Positions 12,174 through 23,226 of a DNA stretch of 64,000 nt are shown in pieces (positions within the stretch are counted from its first letter, which is position 1; each line of letters starts with the position of its first letter). The notes under the pieces are model-generated. The model was not told the origin of the DNA and ran no database searches. It was given only the letters and a program-made list of their open reading frames with translations. Source of the DNA: Zychaea mexicana (lineage: Eukaryota; Mucoromycota; Mucoromycetes; Mucorales; Lichtheimiaceae); contig NW_026516670.1 in the NCBI RefSeq assembly GCF_025766255.1, positions 62,001 to 126,000 on the forward strand. Reading direction: 5' to 3'. The translations under genes were made by a program, and so were the position numbers.

Positions 12174-14680
12174 ATGTCCAAGTATGACGATTACCAACTT
12201 GCCTTGTTCCAACAGTGTGCTACTGATCTGGAGGAATCGGGCATGATTCATCAACGATTGACTCGAAAGCAACGAGAAGAATTTGAATCGTGGAGGTTGA
12301 AAACCGAAATGGCTAATGACGCCAACAAACAGCAGGAATTAAAGGGAACAACAACAACCAGCAAAAAAGCGGCACCGGTTCCTAACAATGTTCAGGCACG
12401 CAAAATAGCAAGATCTACGATATCGAAGGCTATCAAATGGCAGGCTTTGGACGACGAACGCGGAGACGACGAATATCAAGACGAATATGAAGACGAATAT
12501 AAGGACGACGAAGCCGACGACGAGGATGACTTGATACAACAGAACTCGCGCAACAGAGTAGGTAGGCCTCCACGACTCATACAAGACAAAAGATCGAATA
12601 TGTCAGCAAAGCGCAAGAAGGAAAGCGATAGTAAGGAGCTCGAGGGATGCAAACAAACAACGTTAGCTCCATCATCACCCAAAAAGTCTAAAAGACGCAC
12701 ATCCGAGACCGACACAGTATATGACGAAGATGAAGATGTGGAGGATCAAGCAACAACTTCAAAGCCTAGAGATTCAAGGAAACCGAGGAAACCTACTACG
12801 AACACGGAAAAAAAGAAGGGTGTATGTAAAAAAGGACAACGAGCACCCGCCGAATCTCCCAAGAAGCAGGGAAGACCCACAAAAATTAGAAAAAAAGAAA
12901 ACTATGATGACAACGAAAAAAGCGTGTCGAGTTCTCCATTCGCCTATCCATTGAAGATCCTTCCTAACCAGCTGGTGCTCCAAGACGACCTTATTGGTGA
13001 GGGACGGATAGGCAGAGTTGTCACTGCAAAATACGGTCAATTACTCGTTGCATGCAAGACGCGGCGGACAAACCAGCCGCGTATCCAATTCGAACAACGA
13101 TTAGCGCGCGAATTAGAGTTTGCTGCCTTGCTTTCCGTTTGCAGGGCGGTGAATCAGTATGTCGGCGTGCTGTCCTGCAAGCGTTCAGACCTGGTATATA
13201 AGACGCCTCGAAAATGCCAGCATGGGAAAGACGAAATCGAGCACTTTGCAGTACAGCGATATTATAAACATGGCGATCTGTTAGAATATCTTGACAGCAA
13301 GAACAGTGCGTGTTGCTTTTTACTATTATATTCTTGTGTGGCCTAGACTAACTCACTCCCTATTCTTGTGGAACAGGTGGTCGACTACATCCTCTGGAGA
13401 TATTACGCATAGCCATCAACTTGTTTTCAGCTATAACAGACGCACACGATATTGGGATAGGCCTTGTTGACATCAAGCGGGAAAACGTGCTGGTATAACA
13501 AACGACAAACATCGAAACAGTGGGGACTAGTTTGGAGTCATATGAATAACCTTGTTGATATGTTAGATCGACAACTCAGGATCGGCTGTGCTCACCGACT
13601 TTGGGTAAGCTTTAGCCTAAAACCGAACTTTGCTTGTGTATATGCATTATTTACTTTTCTCATATGCTATAGTTCTTGTGTACGGATGGATGGTGCGAAG
13701 TTTATCATGTTAGAAGATACTGAAGATGGTGTAAATTGGACAGATGAAGTCGCAGCACCCGGTAAGAAGTTACCTAAAACTAAAAGACAACCTGATAATG
13801 GCGACCATTGCGCCATAATGATTAATATTTTCGAAAAACTACAGAAATGATTGACGAACGCAAGTTCTACCTCGCTTCTGACGTGTTTATGGGAACCGTG
13901 ATAGTGGGTGAACTCTTGATGAGCCCAATGAAAAGCGAATCTTTCCAAAGCCAAGTTTTAAGACGACGACGCAGACGTGGAGTAGTCGACTTTCAATCCG
14001 AGATGATACCCCTGCCACTCCGGGCGTTCTGTCCTTTATTGCAAATGGGATTTCACAATGATCCACGCAAACGATTGACGGCTGCAAAAGCACTGAACTT
14101 TGTGGAGCAGTTGCATAGTGCATCATTCGCGGTCAGCATGAAGCAACAATTACGCGTAATCTCAAATGAAAATACGTTCACCGATAACCAAACCTATACC
14201 AGCAACAACACCAGCATACAAGAAGAAGACGACGACGACACTGATGTCTGCATGGCAGACCAAAGTTCACTTTCAAGCAATGTATCGTTAAAAGAAGTGC
14301 CGGAGTATGGCTCTACCATAGATGACGGTACCAATAAATGGCCAGCGGATCCACAGTGCTATACTCTAGCACCAATGGATCGTGAAAAAAATATACATGA
14401 TCTCCGTATAATGGCAGAAGCTGGCCTGAACCGCAGTGATGGCTACGATAGCAGGAACTCCCCCTGTGTCACTGCAGAAGACAGCGATGGCGAGCCCGAA
14501 GAAGATCAAGTGCAACTTATTCCAAATTCCCGACATGTAGACCGACTCTCTCCACCGTTTGATGACAACAGTATCAGCAGTACCATATTTACAAAAAGCG
14601 TAACCTACAGCCAACATACTAAGTCGCGTACACTGCGAAAATATAGCAACAACTCAAAAAAACGCCGAATCATAAAATAA
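12174..14680 (+). CDS. Protein kinase with basic, acidic low-complexity N terminus
   Basis: Serine/threonine-type protein kinase fold; family not recognised. Exons: 12174-13305, 13377-13492, 13567-13604, 13673-13761, 13845-14680; 736 residues. Residues ~1-265 are low complexity with acidic runs, Lys/Arg clusters and two AT-hook-like cores (VGRPPR, QGRPTK), which suggests a nuclear DNA-associated protein. The kinase domain starts near 270: Gly loop GEGRIGRV, VAI-K-like lysine in VACKT (~295), catalytic loop GLVDIKREN (His and Arg of HRD replaced, Asp, Lys and Asn kept), TDFG, APE and SDVFMGTVIVGELL, then DPRKRLTA. A 38-nt exon encodes the DFG stretch. The tail of ~190 residues is Ser/Asp-rich. 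Start chosen at MSKYDDY; the upstream open frame looks like leader. Confidence 0.8.
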
Positions 14681-14770
14681 TGATAATACAATGTTTACTT
14701 GCGTGTCTCAAAAGTAGATATAAGTATTACTTCTTGACCTGTTATTTTACAAGATGCCATGTATACATGA

Positions 14771-15389
14771 TTAAAACTTGCGCTTGCCAGTGACCACCTC
14801 AGACCACATCTTGAAGTCGCAGATTAACGAATATATTGGGTATCTGAACGTGGCGGGTTTGCTATGTTTGAAAATGTAATGTGCCTCGTTGTTAGTTCTC
14901 CACACTACCAACATTCGTCTCTTTTTCTAAGCTTACTTTTTCTCAAACACAAAATGGCCTAGCCAGGCTAAAGCGTAGCCTTGTACCAGCGACAGCAACA
15001 GAAGCTGGGGACGCTTTCTAACAATAGCCAAGATTGTAATAAGGACGGAATTTGTTGTTCCTGTATGTGATGTGTGGTTTTTGTGTGTCAACAAATATGC
15101 AAGCCATCTACAACTGGCTCTAAGACTTTTGGTTCATGCATGCTATACCTATAATGTGGAGTCGACGATTCGTCTTGTGGCAATGCTACAATTGATCATG
15201 CGAAGAATCTCAACGTGAGCTTATTTTTGTTTCCTTGGCGCTGGTGGATGGTCGTCAAGTGGTTTCCATGGCAACGGAACAACAACAGCAACATACCTCT
15301 CCCAAATAGTAAGGATAAAAGCTATCTAGCGTCTTAAAGCCGCCTTCGGGTTCTGTTCGAAGCGAATAGTTGTGATTCACGATTGCCAT
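14771..15389 (-). CDS. Mpo1-like (DUF962) small membrane protein
   Basis: Small protein of the DUF962/Mpo1-like family; yeast Mpo1 is an iron-dependent dioxygenase of 2-hydroxy fatty acids at the ER. Four short exons: 15297-15389, 15149-15185 (37 nt), 14937-15060, 14771-14861; 114 residues. In order: FYPYYLGEHCHKTNRRLHIIGT, where H32 and H43 are conserved family histidines; a hydrophobic span VLITILAIVRK...LLLLSLVQGYALAWLGH; and FVFEKNKPATF...YPIYSLICDFKMW near the C terminus. The short form (~110 residues) matches the bacterial-type Mpo1-like group rather than the ~170-residue yeast protein. All phases agree and all introns are GT-AG. No exon is long enough to stand out on its own. Enzymatic function is inferred from family. 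Confidence 0.85.
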
Positions 15390-17432
15390 TCCGTAGGGTT
15401 GTGTGGAAAGTGAGAAAAAGGCAATTTCAATTACAAACCAATTGTTCTCGTAAGTAATAGCGACCACACGTGAAAGACCCCGCAAAAAAGAGAGAGCTTC
15501 CCACAAGTTACACACGCACCACACACAATTGTCTACTCGCTGCATTTCTAGTCGATTCGGAACCACGTAATCTGTGTATCCTCCTCACGCGGGGGAACCA
15601 TTTCTTAGTCTACCGCTATATTTTTTTAATTCACGGTCTGTTTCTAAGATTGTACCGCAGAGATATTAATGCGCGTGCAAATGAAGGCTGCATAGCTTAT
15701 GTAATAATGCAACTTGACGTCTTTGAATGCCATATTTACCAACCATTGAAGGTAACAGTTAGTTTGAAAAATGAGCAAGACTTTTTTTTTCGGGCTGCAA
15801 ATCCAATTTTTTTAAACTGGAGATTCAGACTGGAAAAATTCAATTGACCAATAATCATGCGACTAGCAATAGTAGAACCCTAAAACCTGATATGTAAACC
15901 TGTCAATTCGTAAACAACGAGTTCATCCTGTCCTACCCTTGGCGATCGATCTATCGATGTCAACTGCTGTTTACGTGTACATAGGGTGCTTGTGTTTACA
16001 TGAAATAATGTAGGGTCAATAAATGTCATTATGACTGGCACACAAAATGTTGTAGATATCAGCAACTGATAAATACAGATATATTTTGACCGCTCCGATA
16101 AGGAGGCAAAGCTTATGAAAATGAAAACAACTGTTAGTATGTGTACTTTGAAGTGTCTGCATTGAGCAGGTTATGGCAATGTGTAGCACGGTGTTTTACA
16201 TGGCTTTGATGAACGGCCCGTACTTTTCTTAAAGACTGTCATGTACTAGCGACCCAAGTGATGTACGAGCAGAGTCAATATCCGCTATTGCTTGCGGTGT
16301 ACATTCACGACTTCTGCTCTTTTACATTATTCTACCTGAAGGAGACCGTTTTAATGGCCCAACATGGTGTACGTTTGAGCAAGAAAGAATAAGTGACTCG
16401 CTAATGATCTTGACGTACAACCGCCACTTTGCTTCATCTTCTTCGTCTTATCTAGGACTAGTGTCCTAGTGAGAATGTCGGGTGAAAACAGCTTAATCAT
16501 AGTTGTTTTCGGACGACTATGCTCCCTTTATCTTTGTATATTGCGATCATCATTATATCCTTTTAAAAGAAGCCGAGAGTGCAGAGAGGTACATGGATAT
16601 TTCCACCATTAACAGGCCTTCAAATTTTCTTTGAAAGGTGTGTCTTCTATTCGTAGGAACTGTGGAGGTGTAACCTTCGCCAGGAGTTGAGGCTTGTGAA
16701 AAGCAAGGAGAATTACCTTCCTTGAGGAACGAAAGTAATTCACGAAAGCCGGTCATTCACAAGCAACCTTTAAAAAAACTTGACTTCTTTTATCTCTATA
16801 TTTATAGACTTCGCTTTGGTCCACTTTCACTTTTGAATAATATATTTAAGTGTTCGTACACATTGTGAAAGTGTGCTGATCGAATAGAGATTTTAATGGA
16901 CGCGTCTTCTTTAATTTCTACTGTCAATACCTGATTGTTGTTGACAATACTATTATTTGTGATGCTCCTTGTGAAACAGTCTGCTGCATGCGACTTATGC
17001 TTTTCATACAAAGGTATGAATCCCGCGTTTCCGTATGTGGTTCCCTGAGCAAATCATTCTTTTTGTATCTGTGGTTATGCCACTAAGCAATCGCGGGTAG
17101 CACGACCGCAGAAAATCTAATGTATACGGAAAACAACACGGCCCGTTTCGACGCAAATCAGCGGTCTAATGAATGGGATAAGCACTGATAGAAACACATT
17201 ATTAAATAGTTGACTAATTATCGGTTTTATTTGAAAGAAACCACCATTGTCTACGCGAAATCGATATGGAGCACAGGTACCTTTGCACGACCATATAAGG
17301 AAGCCTAATCGAGCAACTTAAACGAATCGTGACTACTAAATGACATCAGACAGCAGAGCTCGTGCTGCTTGCTGGCCACAATTCACGACTTCCAAACCCG
17401 GTCCGCCCACCTGGAAAATAATAATTGCACAA
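15390..17432. other. Intergenic, no gene recognised
   Basis: About 2 kb between the Mpo1-like gene and MIC19. It is AT-rich, with only short unconvincing ORFs (minus frames at 16553-16756 and 16802-17011). I found no tRNA-like T-loop, repeat array or conserved protein motif. The last ~200 bp should hold the MIC19 promoter. Confidence 0.4.
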
Positions 17433-18247
17433 ATGGGTACGACGCAATCCAAGACGGCAGGCGAGCCCGTAATCATTTATAACCAGAACGTTCCTTTGCA
17501 GGTAATACCCTTTTTTTCTCCTTTTCAATTAGCACTTATTCTGTCAAATTTTGTTACAGCGAAGGGAATTTTGACTCAATATAATGTGCTATTTTATTTT
17601 GATAGTTCTCGCAAGGCCTTGTCGATTCGTTGGAATCCCGAAAAAAGGTGAAATATTCTCCTGCCTGACGACGATCACCACTCACAACGGACAGCTTATT
17701 GATTGACTTTTATATACCTGTGATAATGTAGTCAAGCGAAAGCAGTGCTCGATCGGAAGACGTAGAGGAACAGGTTCGCAAGCGCGTTGCTGAAGAATTG
17801 GGACGCGCAAAGTCTCAGCAGAACGACGTAAACGAGCAGTCGTACAGCGAACTTGCAAAGAGCAACATTGAAAAGGATCACAACTCGGTTGCCATGGGAA
17901 CCGATATTGAAAACATGATTCAGCGTATCCAGAGGTAATGTATCAAGACGACAAGGAAAAGTTCCAGATGATGCATATATTAACTTTTTGCCTATTATTG
18001 CTCTTCAGATCATCACCCAAGGATGCCCCAGCCGAAATTGTTGAGCGCCAGGAAGCTGTAGTAGCATGTTACAAGTATTTGTCATCTCAATATTGTATCT
18101 TTATGTTCCTGGATGTGTTTCGATATCTGTACTAATATCACGCTTAGGAAAAACTCATCCCGACCGCTGGATTGCTGGGAAGAGGTGGAACAGTTCAAAG
18201 AAACAGTTTCAAAGGCTCAAAAGCGCTTTGTTGCTGCTCACCAATAA
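17433..18247 (+). CDS. MIC19: MICOS subunit Mic19 (CHCH domain)
   Basis: Peripheral inner-membrane subunit of the MICOS complex that shapes crista junctions (CHCHD3 in animals, Aim13/Mic19 in yeast). Exons: 17433-17501, 17606-17647, 17732-17934, 18009-18074, 18148-18247; 159 residues. It starts MGTTQSK, an N-myristoylation consensus (Gly2, Ser6) as in CHCHD3. FSQGLVDSLESR follows, as in Mic19 proteins, then an acidic/basic coiled-coil region. At the C terminus, Cys-X10-Cys (CYKKNSSRPLDC, spacing as in yeast Mic19) precedes WEEVEQFK. Only one cysteine pair is present, as in yeast Mic19, rather than the twin pairs of a full CHCH. The start is fixed by the myristoylation motif. An AATAAA signal overlaps the stop region at 18243. 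Confidence 0.9.
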
Positions 18248-18494
18248 ACAATAAAGATATATACACACTCTTTTTTTTACGCCTGTAGATACAAAAAAAA
18301 ACCACTCCCAGTTCACAATATATTGTATAGACTTCTTTCTATAAACTTTGGATTTCCTTTCATATGGGTCATTTCCGCAAAAGAAAAGGCATTTGGGATT
18401 AAGCTGGGTTAAAGTTGTGGCTTGGTGACCAAAGTGGCATTCGAAAATTTCAAAAAATGCCAGCTTTTCCGAGTATCTTAGCTATCAACTTCAC
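18248..18494. other. Short spacer MIC19 / POL5
   Basis: About 250 bp holding the MIC19 poly(A) region (AATAAA, T-tract) and the presumed POL5 promoter. Nothing else seen. Confidence 0.35.
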
Positions 18495-21400
18495 ATGGCT
18501 GCCTCCACATTACAGCACTACTGGGATCTCGCCTCCTTCGATCCCGCTGTAAGGCTTAACGCTGCACAGTCCCTTGTACGATCGTTGGCCGATTTTCAAA
18601 AAGATCACGAAGCAGCTCTTCAAAATGGAACGCATAAGACCGCTACTACCGAAGACGAACTCGACACTCTTTGCGCCCCCGATGTATCTTATGCCTTGCG
18701 TCGTCTTTTGCGAGGTCTTCCTTCGTCTCGTCAAGGTGCTCGTCAAGGCTTCTCGTTGGCATTGACAGAGGTACTACCATAAAAACACTTGACAGCAGTA
18801 GCTTTTATTGCGTGGTATATGCCGAACACCGTGTAGGTTTTTTTCTGACACATAAATTTTCTTTGTTACTACAGCTTCTCGCCATTACCGACGTAGTAAA
18901 TGTCAGCCTTGTCCTCGATCTTTTGTTCAAATATACCGAGCGTGCTAGTGGTATGTCAGGTGACGAGACGCGGGACATGTTGTTTGGTCGTATTTTTGGA
19001 ATGATCGCCATTGTCGCTGCTGGCATGATCTCGAGACCCACGACAACATTTCAGGATATTGAACGTATGCTCGACAGCTTGAAAGAAATGGCCCAGGTCA
19101 AATCCTACGTTGGCGAAATCTGTCACCACGTTGTTATCAACCTGATTCCACATGTAAATGAATTTTCACTTTTGTTTTGGGTGTATATACAATTAGGGTT
19201 ACGGGATAACTGACATTTTCTTCTTTGTTTGGGAAATTTCTTGAAGATCAAGAATCTGGAATATAAGGACCAAGCTGTGGCAAAAATTCTGGAACTCTTT
19301 TTGACCGAAGTTGCAGACGTAGACGAACTGAATCTTGCATTGGCAATCCAACAACAACTCCCTGAAGTTGATCTGTCCAGCCAATTCGCAGACTGGAAAG
19401 GCACCAACGTCCTCGCACCAGCCAACCTTCCCCACCTCGCTTCTGTTCTGAAGGTACACTTTTGCATCCTTCTAGTTTATTCTCGTTTTTTCGGTTTGAT
19501 TTGATGACTCAAGTACTTGGACTACTCTATAGGAAGTGCCCTCAGATGATGGAGAGAAAAAGGGTCAAAAGGTTGCCGATTGGAAGCCACAGTTGCATTC
19601 CGTGTGGGATCATTTCTTAACAAAATACTTGGAGCCACAAACACAAGCTAATGGACACGCCGAGCTTGAAGAGTCGGATCGTCCGAAGAAGAAGGTCCGT
19701 GTGAACAAGAAGGGTGATAGCAAGGCAAAGCCCTCGGAAGGCGATAAGACGGCTTCTTTTGCTGAATTCTGGGATGTCTGTGTTGACAGTAAGTTGTATG
19801 AGGATAGTGATAATACTATTGAGTGATAATCTGGTTTGTGATATTGATTGATTGTCTGCATCACCGTATATTAGATACGTTGTTTGACAATAACTCCTCC
19901 CAGGGTCGCAAGTATTGGGGCTTCAAGCTCGTCCAAAAGGTCCTTCGTCGTCTTACTTCCGATCAAATGTCGCTCATCTTCACCCAGAACTTTATGCGAT
20001 GCTTCATCAACAGCCTTTCTGTCAGTGACCGCTATCTGAACAAAGTTGCGGTTCATACGGTAATGTTTCCCTTCTTCTGATGTGGTTGATTTAATTTCTT
20101 TCTCTGTTCGGAAATAAGGCTCATTAAAGGCATGTAGGCCAATGTCATTCAAGACGTCGCCAAGGAGAACAAGGAGGCCGGCTTTGCTTTGGTAACCCAG
20201 TTACAAGGCAACCAAGGTCGTCCAGACTTTGATCGCTTGACCAGAACCCGCACTGTCGAAAACATCCTCAAAACGATGGACAGCGAAGGCATCAAGTCAT
20301 ATCTCGAGTACCTTGCCCAGATGTTCATTGAGCAATCCGAAGCAACACAGGCAGATGCGCCACGCGCTTGGGTTTTGAAGCAAATGACTTTCCTTGTCAA
20401 GAACAATGCCATTCCCAAAGAAGAGGATTGGCTCTTGTCCGTTGTCAAGTTCTTGATGGTGTATGCATTTTTCGAAGTCAAAAAGTCGTCCTCCAAGGGC
20501 TCGTTTATTGAGGTATGTTTTTTTTTGGACGAAACGCTATTTCTCAATAAAGAGGAGTACACTCACTTACAGTACGACTTTGTATTAATAGGGATATCAT
20601 AAGCCAGCTACGCCCTTGTCAGAAGCAACTGTGGACCAATGCAAAGAAAGTTTCCAGACGGTATTGATGGCTTTGGAAAAGACGCCTCCTCTTTCAAAGG
20701 CAAAGGAACTTGGTGTTAAGTCGTTGCGATCCCGAAGACTTAACGGCACAATGGATGATGGTGAATTATGGGTCTACCGTGTCTACGAAGCACAACAGAA
20801 GCTTGTCAAGGACAAGTCGCTGCAATCCAGAACAGACCTTTCGAAAGAAAGTCAAACTTCCTGCAAGAAGGCAATCAATCTTATGGAAGGTTTGCGAAAG
20901 AAGGTAAACCATCCTATTTTTATGCTGGTGTAAAAAAGCTTGAAATTTCATACAGATCTAAATAATATATCTATTATGAAAAATGAAGGGTGACGACAAG
21001 CACGACAGCATCGAGCGTGGATTTGAACTCTTGTTCTTGCACATGATTTTGCACTACATGATTGACGAGGAAGAAACAGAAAGCGTGCTTTCCGAATTGT
21101 TCGAATGTTACGACAAGATCACATCCACTAAGAAAGCCAAGGGCAAGAAGAGCAAGAAAACCAAGGGCGATGGCGAAGAAACAGAGCCAGAAGCCATTGA
21201 TGTTATTGTTGATATTTTGGTCAGCTTTGTGACCAACTCTTCGACTATGCTCAAGAACCTTGCCGAGCAAGTTTTCGAAATGTTCTCGCACAAAGTCACT
21301 CAGCAGACCTTGGGATTGCTGTTCGATGTAAGTTGATGAATGCCGTTGTTTTTACTTGAAACTTTGAAAAGGACTCTTGTGCTAATTAAGTTGGGATGTG

Positions 21401-22958
21401 TGGGTAATCAGCTTCTGTCATCGAGTGATAGCAAGGACGAAAGCAATGATCTTTTCGACGAAGATATGGATGAGGTTGACAGCGACGTGGAAGTGATCGA
21501 GGACGTTGAGATGGAGGAAGATGACGACGATGAGGATGAAAGCGGATCTGAAGAAGATGACGATGAAGAAGAGAACGGAGAGGTTGATGAAGAATTGAGA
21601 CGCAAGGTTGAAGAAGCTATGCGAAACCAGGGCGTTCTTGCCGGTGAGGATGACACGGAAGATGAAAACTTGGATGATGATGCTATGTTTGGTTTCGACG
21701 ATAAACTGGCCGAAATCTTCAAGCAAAAGAGACTTGTTAGTGGCAAAGACAACAGTAAGTGACGATGGTAAAAAAAAAAAAAAGAAGAAGAAAAGGCTTT
21801 ATTGACCACGGTTCTTTGATAATTGCAGAGGGCGAACAGAATGTTTACCAATTCAAGAACAGCGTTGCTGATCTCGTGATCATTTTTGTTCGCAAGAACC
21901 CGGAAAATCCTCTTGTGTTGCAAACAATTGTGCCACTGTTGAACATCCTTCGTGTGACCCCTGCCCGACCTGCCACGAACCAGTTCCTGCAAAAGATCAT
22001 TGCATTCTTAAAGAACAAGCTCGCCAAGGGAACCGAGTATCCCAAGGTGGACGATGTCGATGGCGCCCTGGAGATCCTGAACGCCGTCCATGACTTCACC
22101 AAGAACAAGGGTGCCAACAGCAAAGAGCTGGCGGACATGGGTGTGCAACTGTCGATCTATCTGAGAAAAAGCATCTTCGGCGGAGCAGATATCATGCTTT
22201 CAGACGATATGCAAAAGGACACAAAGCAGACGCTCGACAAGACCAACGCCATATACTGCGCCAACCTGTGCGATTACTACCGATCGAAAAAACACACCCG
22301 CATCGAATACGACCTTGCCGCTTTCCTCCCCAAGAACTTCCCGTACAGCTCATGGCCTCTCCTCGACTCATTACTGGAATTCATCAACCCCAGTGCCTGC
22401 CATAACAACTACAGACATACCCAAAATTTAGAATGGATCAGCACCGTGCTGAGCCGCACAGTTGATAAGGTTTGTACCACCTACAGCCTAAATACCTTTT
22501 GCTGGTAGTCGTCGTTGTGTCGGTATTCCTCCTGCTAATACAACCTCCCCCGCTCCCCTTGGTTTGTTTTTGACCCGCATTTAGTCATCGGAAACATACG
22601 ACAAGCTGTTTTTGGCCTTAGTGCCAAAGATCGCAAAGATAGCCCAAGAAACCATTGACAACGCTGTCGATGCAACCGACAAAAAAGTGCTGGACACCAA
22701 CAGCATGCGGTCCTTCTTGAAGTTCATACTTGTCACTGTACGAAAGCATAAAAAGCTAGCTAGCAGTGAGGTAAGGAAAATTCTCTTGGCTTGGCAGCAG
22801 AAATAAAAACAGATAACTAACGACCATTGAAACAGGATCTGCAAAGTACCTGGAAGGTAGATGAATCATTTTCACGCATCACAAGCATCAAAAACTACGG
22901 CGACAAGCCATCATTAGAAACACTACGAAAACAATTATTGGCATTATTCGAACATTAA
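18495..22958 (+). CDS. POL5: Pol5/MYBBP1A nucleolar ribosome-biogenesis protein
   Basis: Nucleolar HEAT-repeat-like protein of the Pol5/MYBBP1A family, needed for rRNA synthesis and pre-ribosome assembly; not a true polymerase. Twelve exons: 18495-18770, 18875-19153, 19247-19453, 19533-19788, 19875-20059, 20138-20512, 20592-20903, 20989-21327, 21412-21754, 21829-22469, 22585-22770, 22836-22958; 1173 residues, between yeast Pol5 (~1020) and human MYBBP1A (~1330). Diagnostic N-terminal features are HYWDLASFDPAVRL and ALRRLLRGLPSSRQGARQGFSLALTE. A long Asp/Glu tract (exon 9, about 21430-21590) precedes the EE..RRKVEEAMRN region, as in the family. Basic patches around PKKKVRVNKK suggest nuclear import. 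All junctions are in phase. Confidence 0.92.
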
Positions 22959-23226
22959 AAGAAACTTGGTGTTCTCCTCTTTTTCTCTCAATCGCGCTCT
23001 CTCTCTCTCTCTCTCTCTTTGTTTTTTTTTATCAATCAATCAATCAAGCAACAAATTATTACTGTAATAAAATAAAATGCGGGGGGACCCGCTTCGAATC
23101 TCACATGAATTCCCGAAAAGAATGAAAAAACTATTCTCTTATGTTGTGACGGCCGCTAAATTTACCTGCCCTTTTATCCTCCTCCACCTTCTTCTTTTCC
23201 CGACGCTTCTCTCATATACTTGCCCA
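22959..23226. repeat. Spacer with (CT)n and (CAAT)n microsatellites
   Basis: Between POL5 and NRAMP. It contains an uninterrupted CT dinucleotide run (about 22996-23018), a T-tract and a short CAAT tetranucleotide repeat (about 23032-23046). It then runs into a pyrimidine-rich leader before the NRAMP start. Confidence 0.6.

Noticed and set aside
21408..21992. 194-codon antisense ORF opposite POL5
   Set aside because: It is the Ser-rich shadow of the acidic tract in POL5 exon 9.
23077..23226. Longer NRAMP start at 23077 or 23122
   Set aside because: The added stretch is pyrimidine-rich leader giving an odd hydrophobic segment ahead of the acidic tail. 23227 gives a normal NRAMP N terminus.
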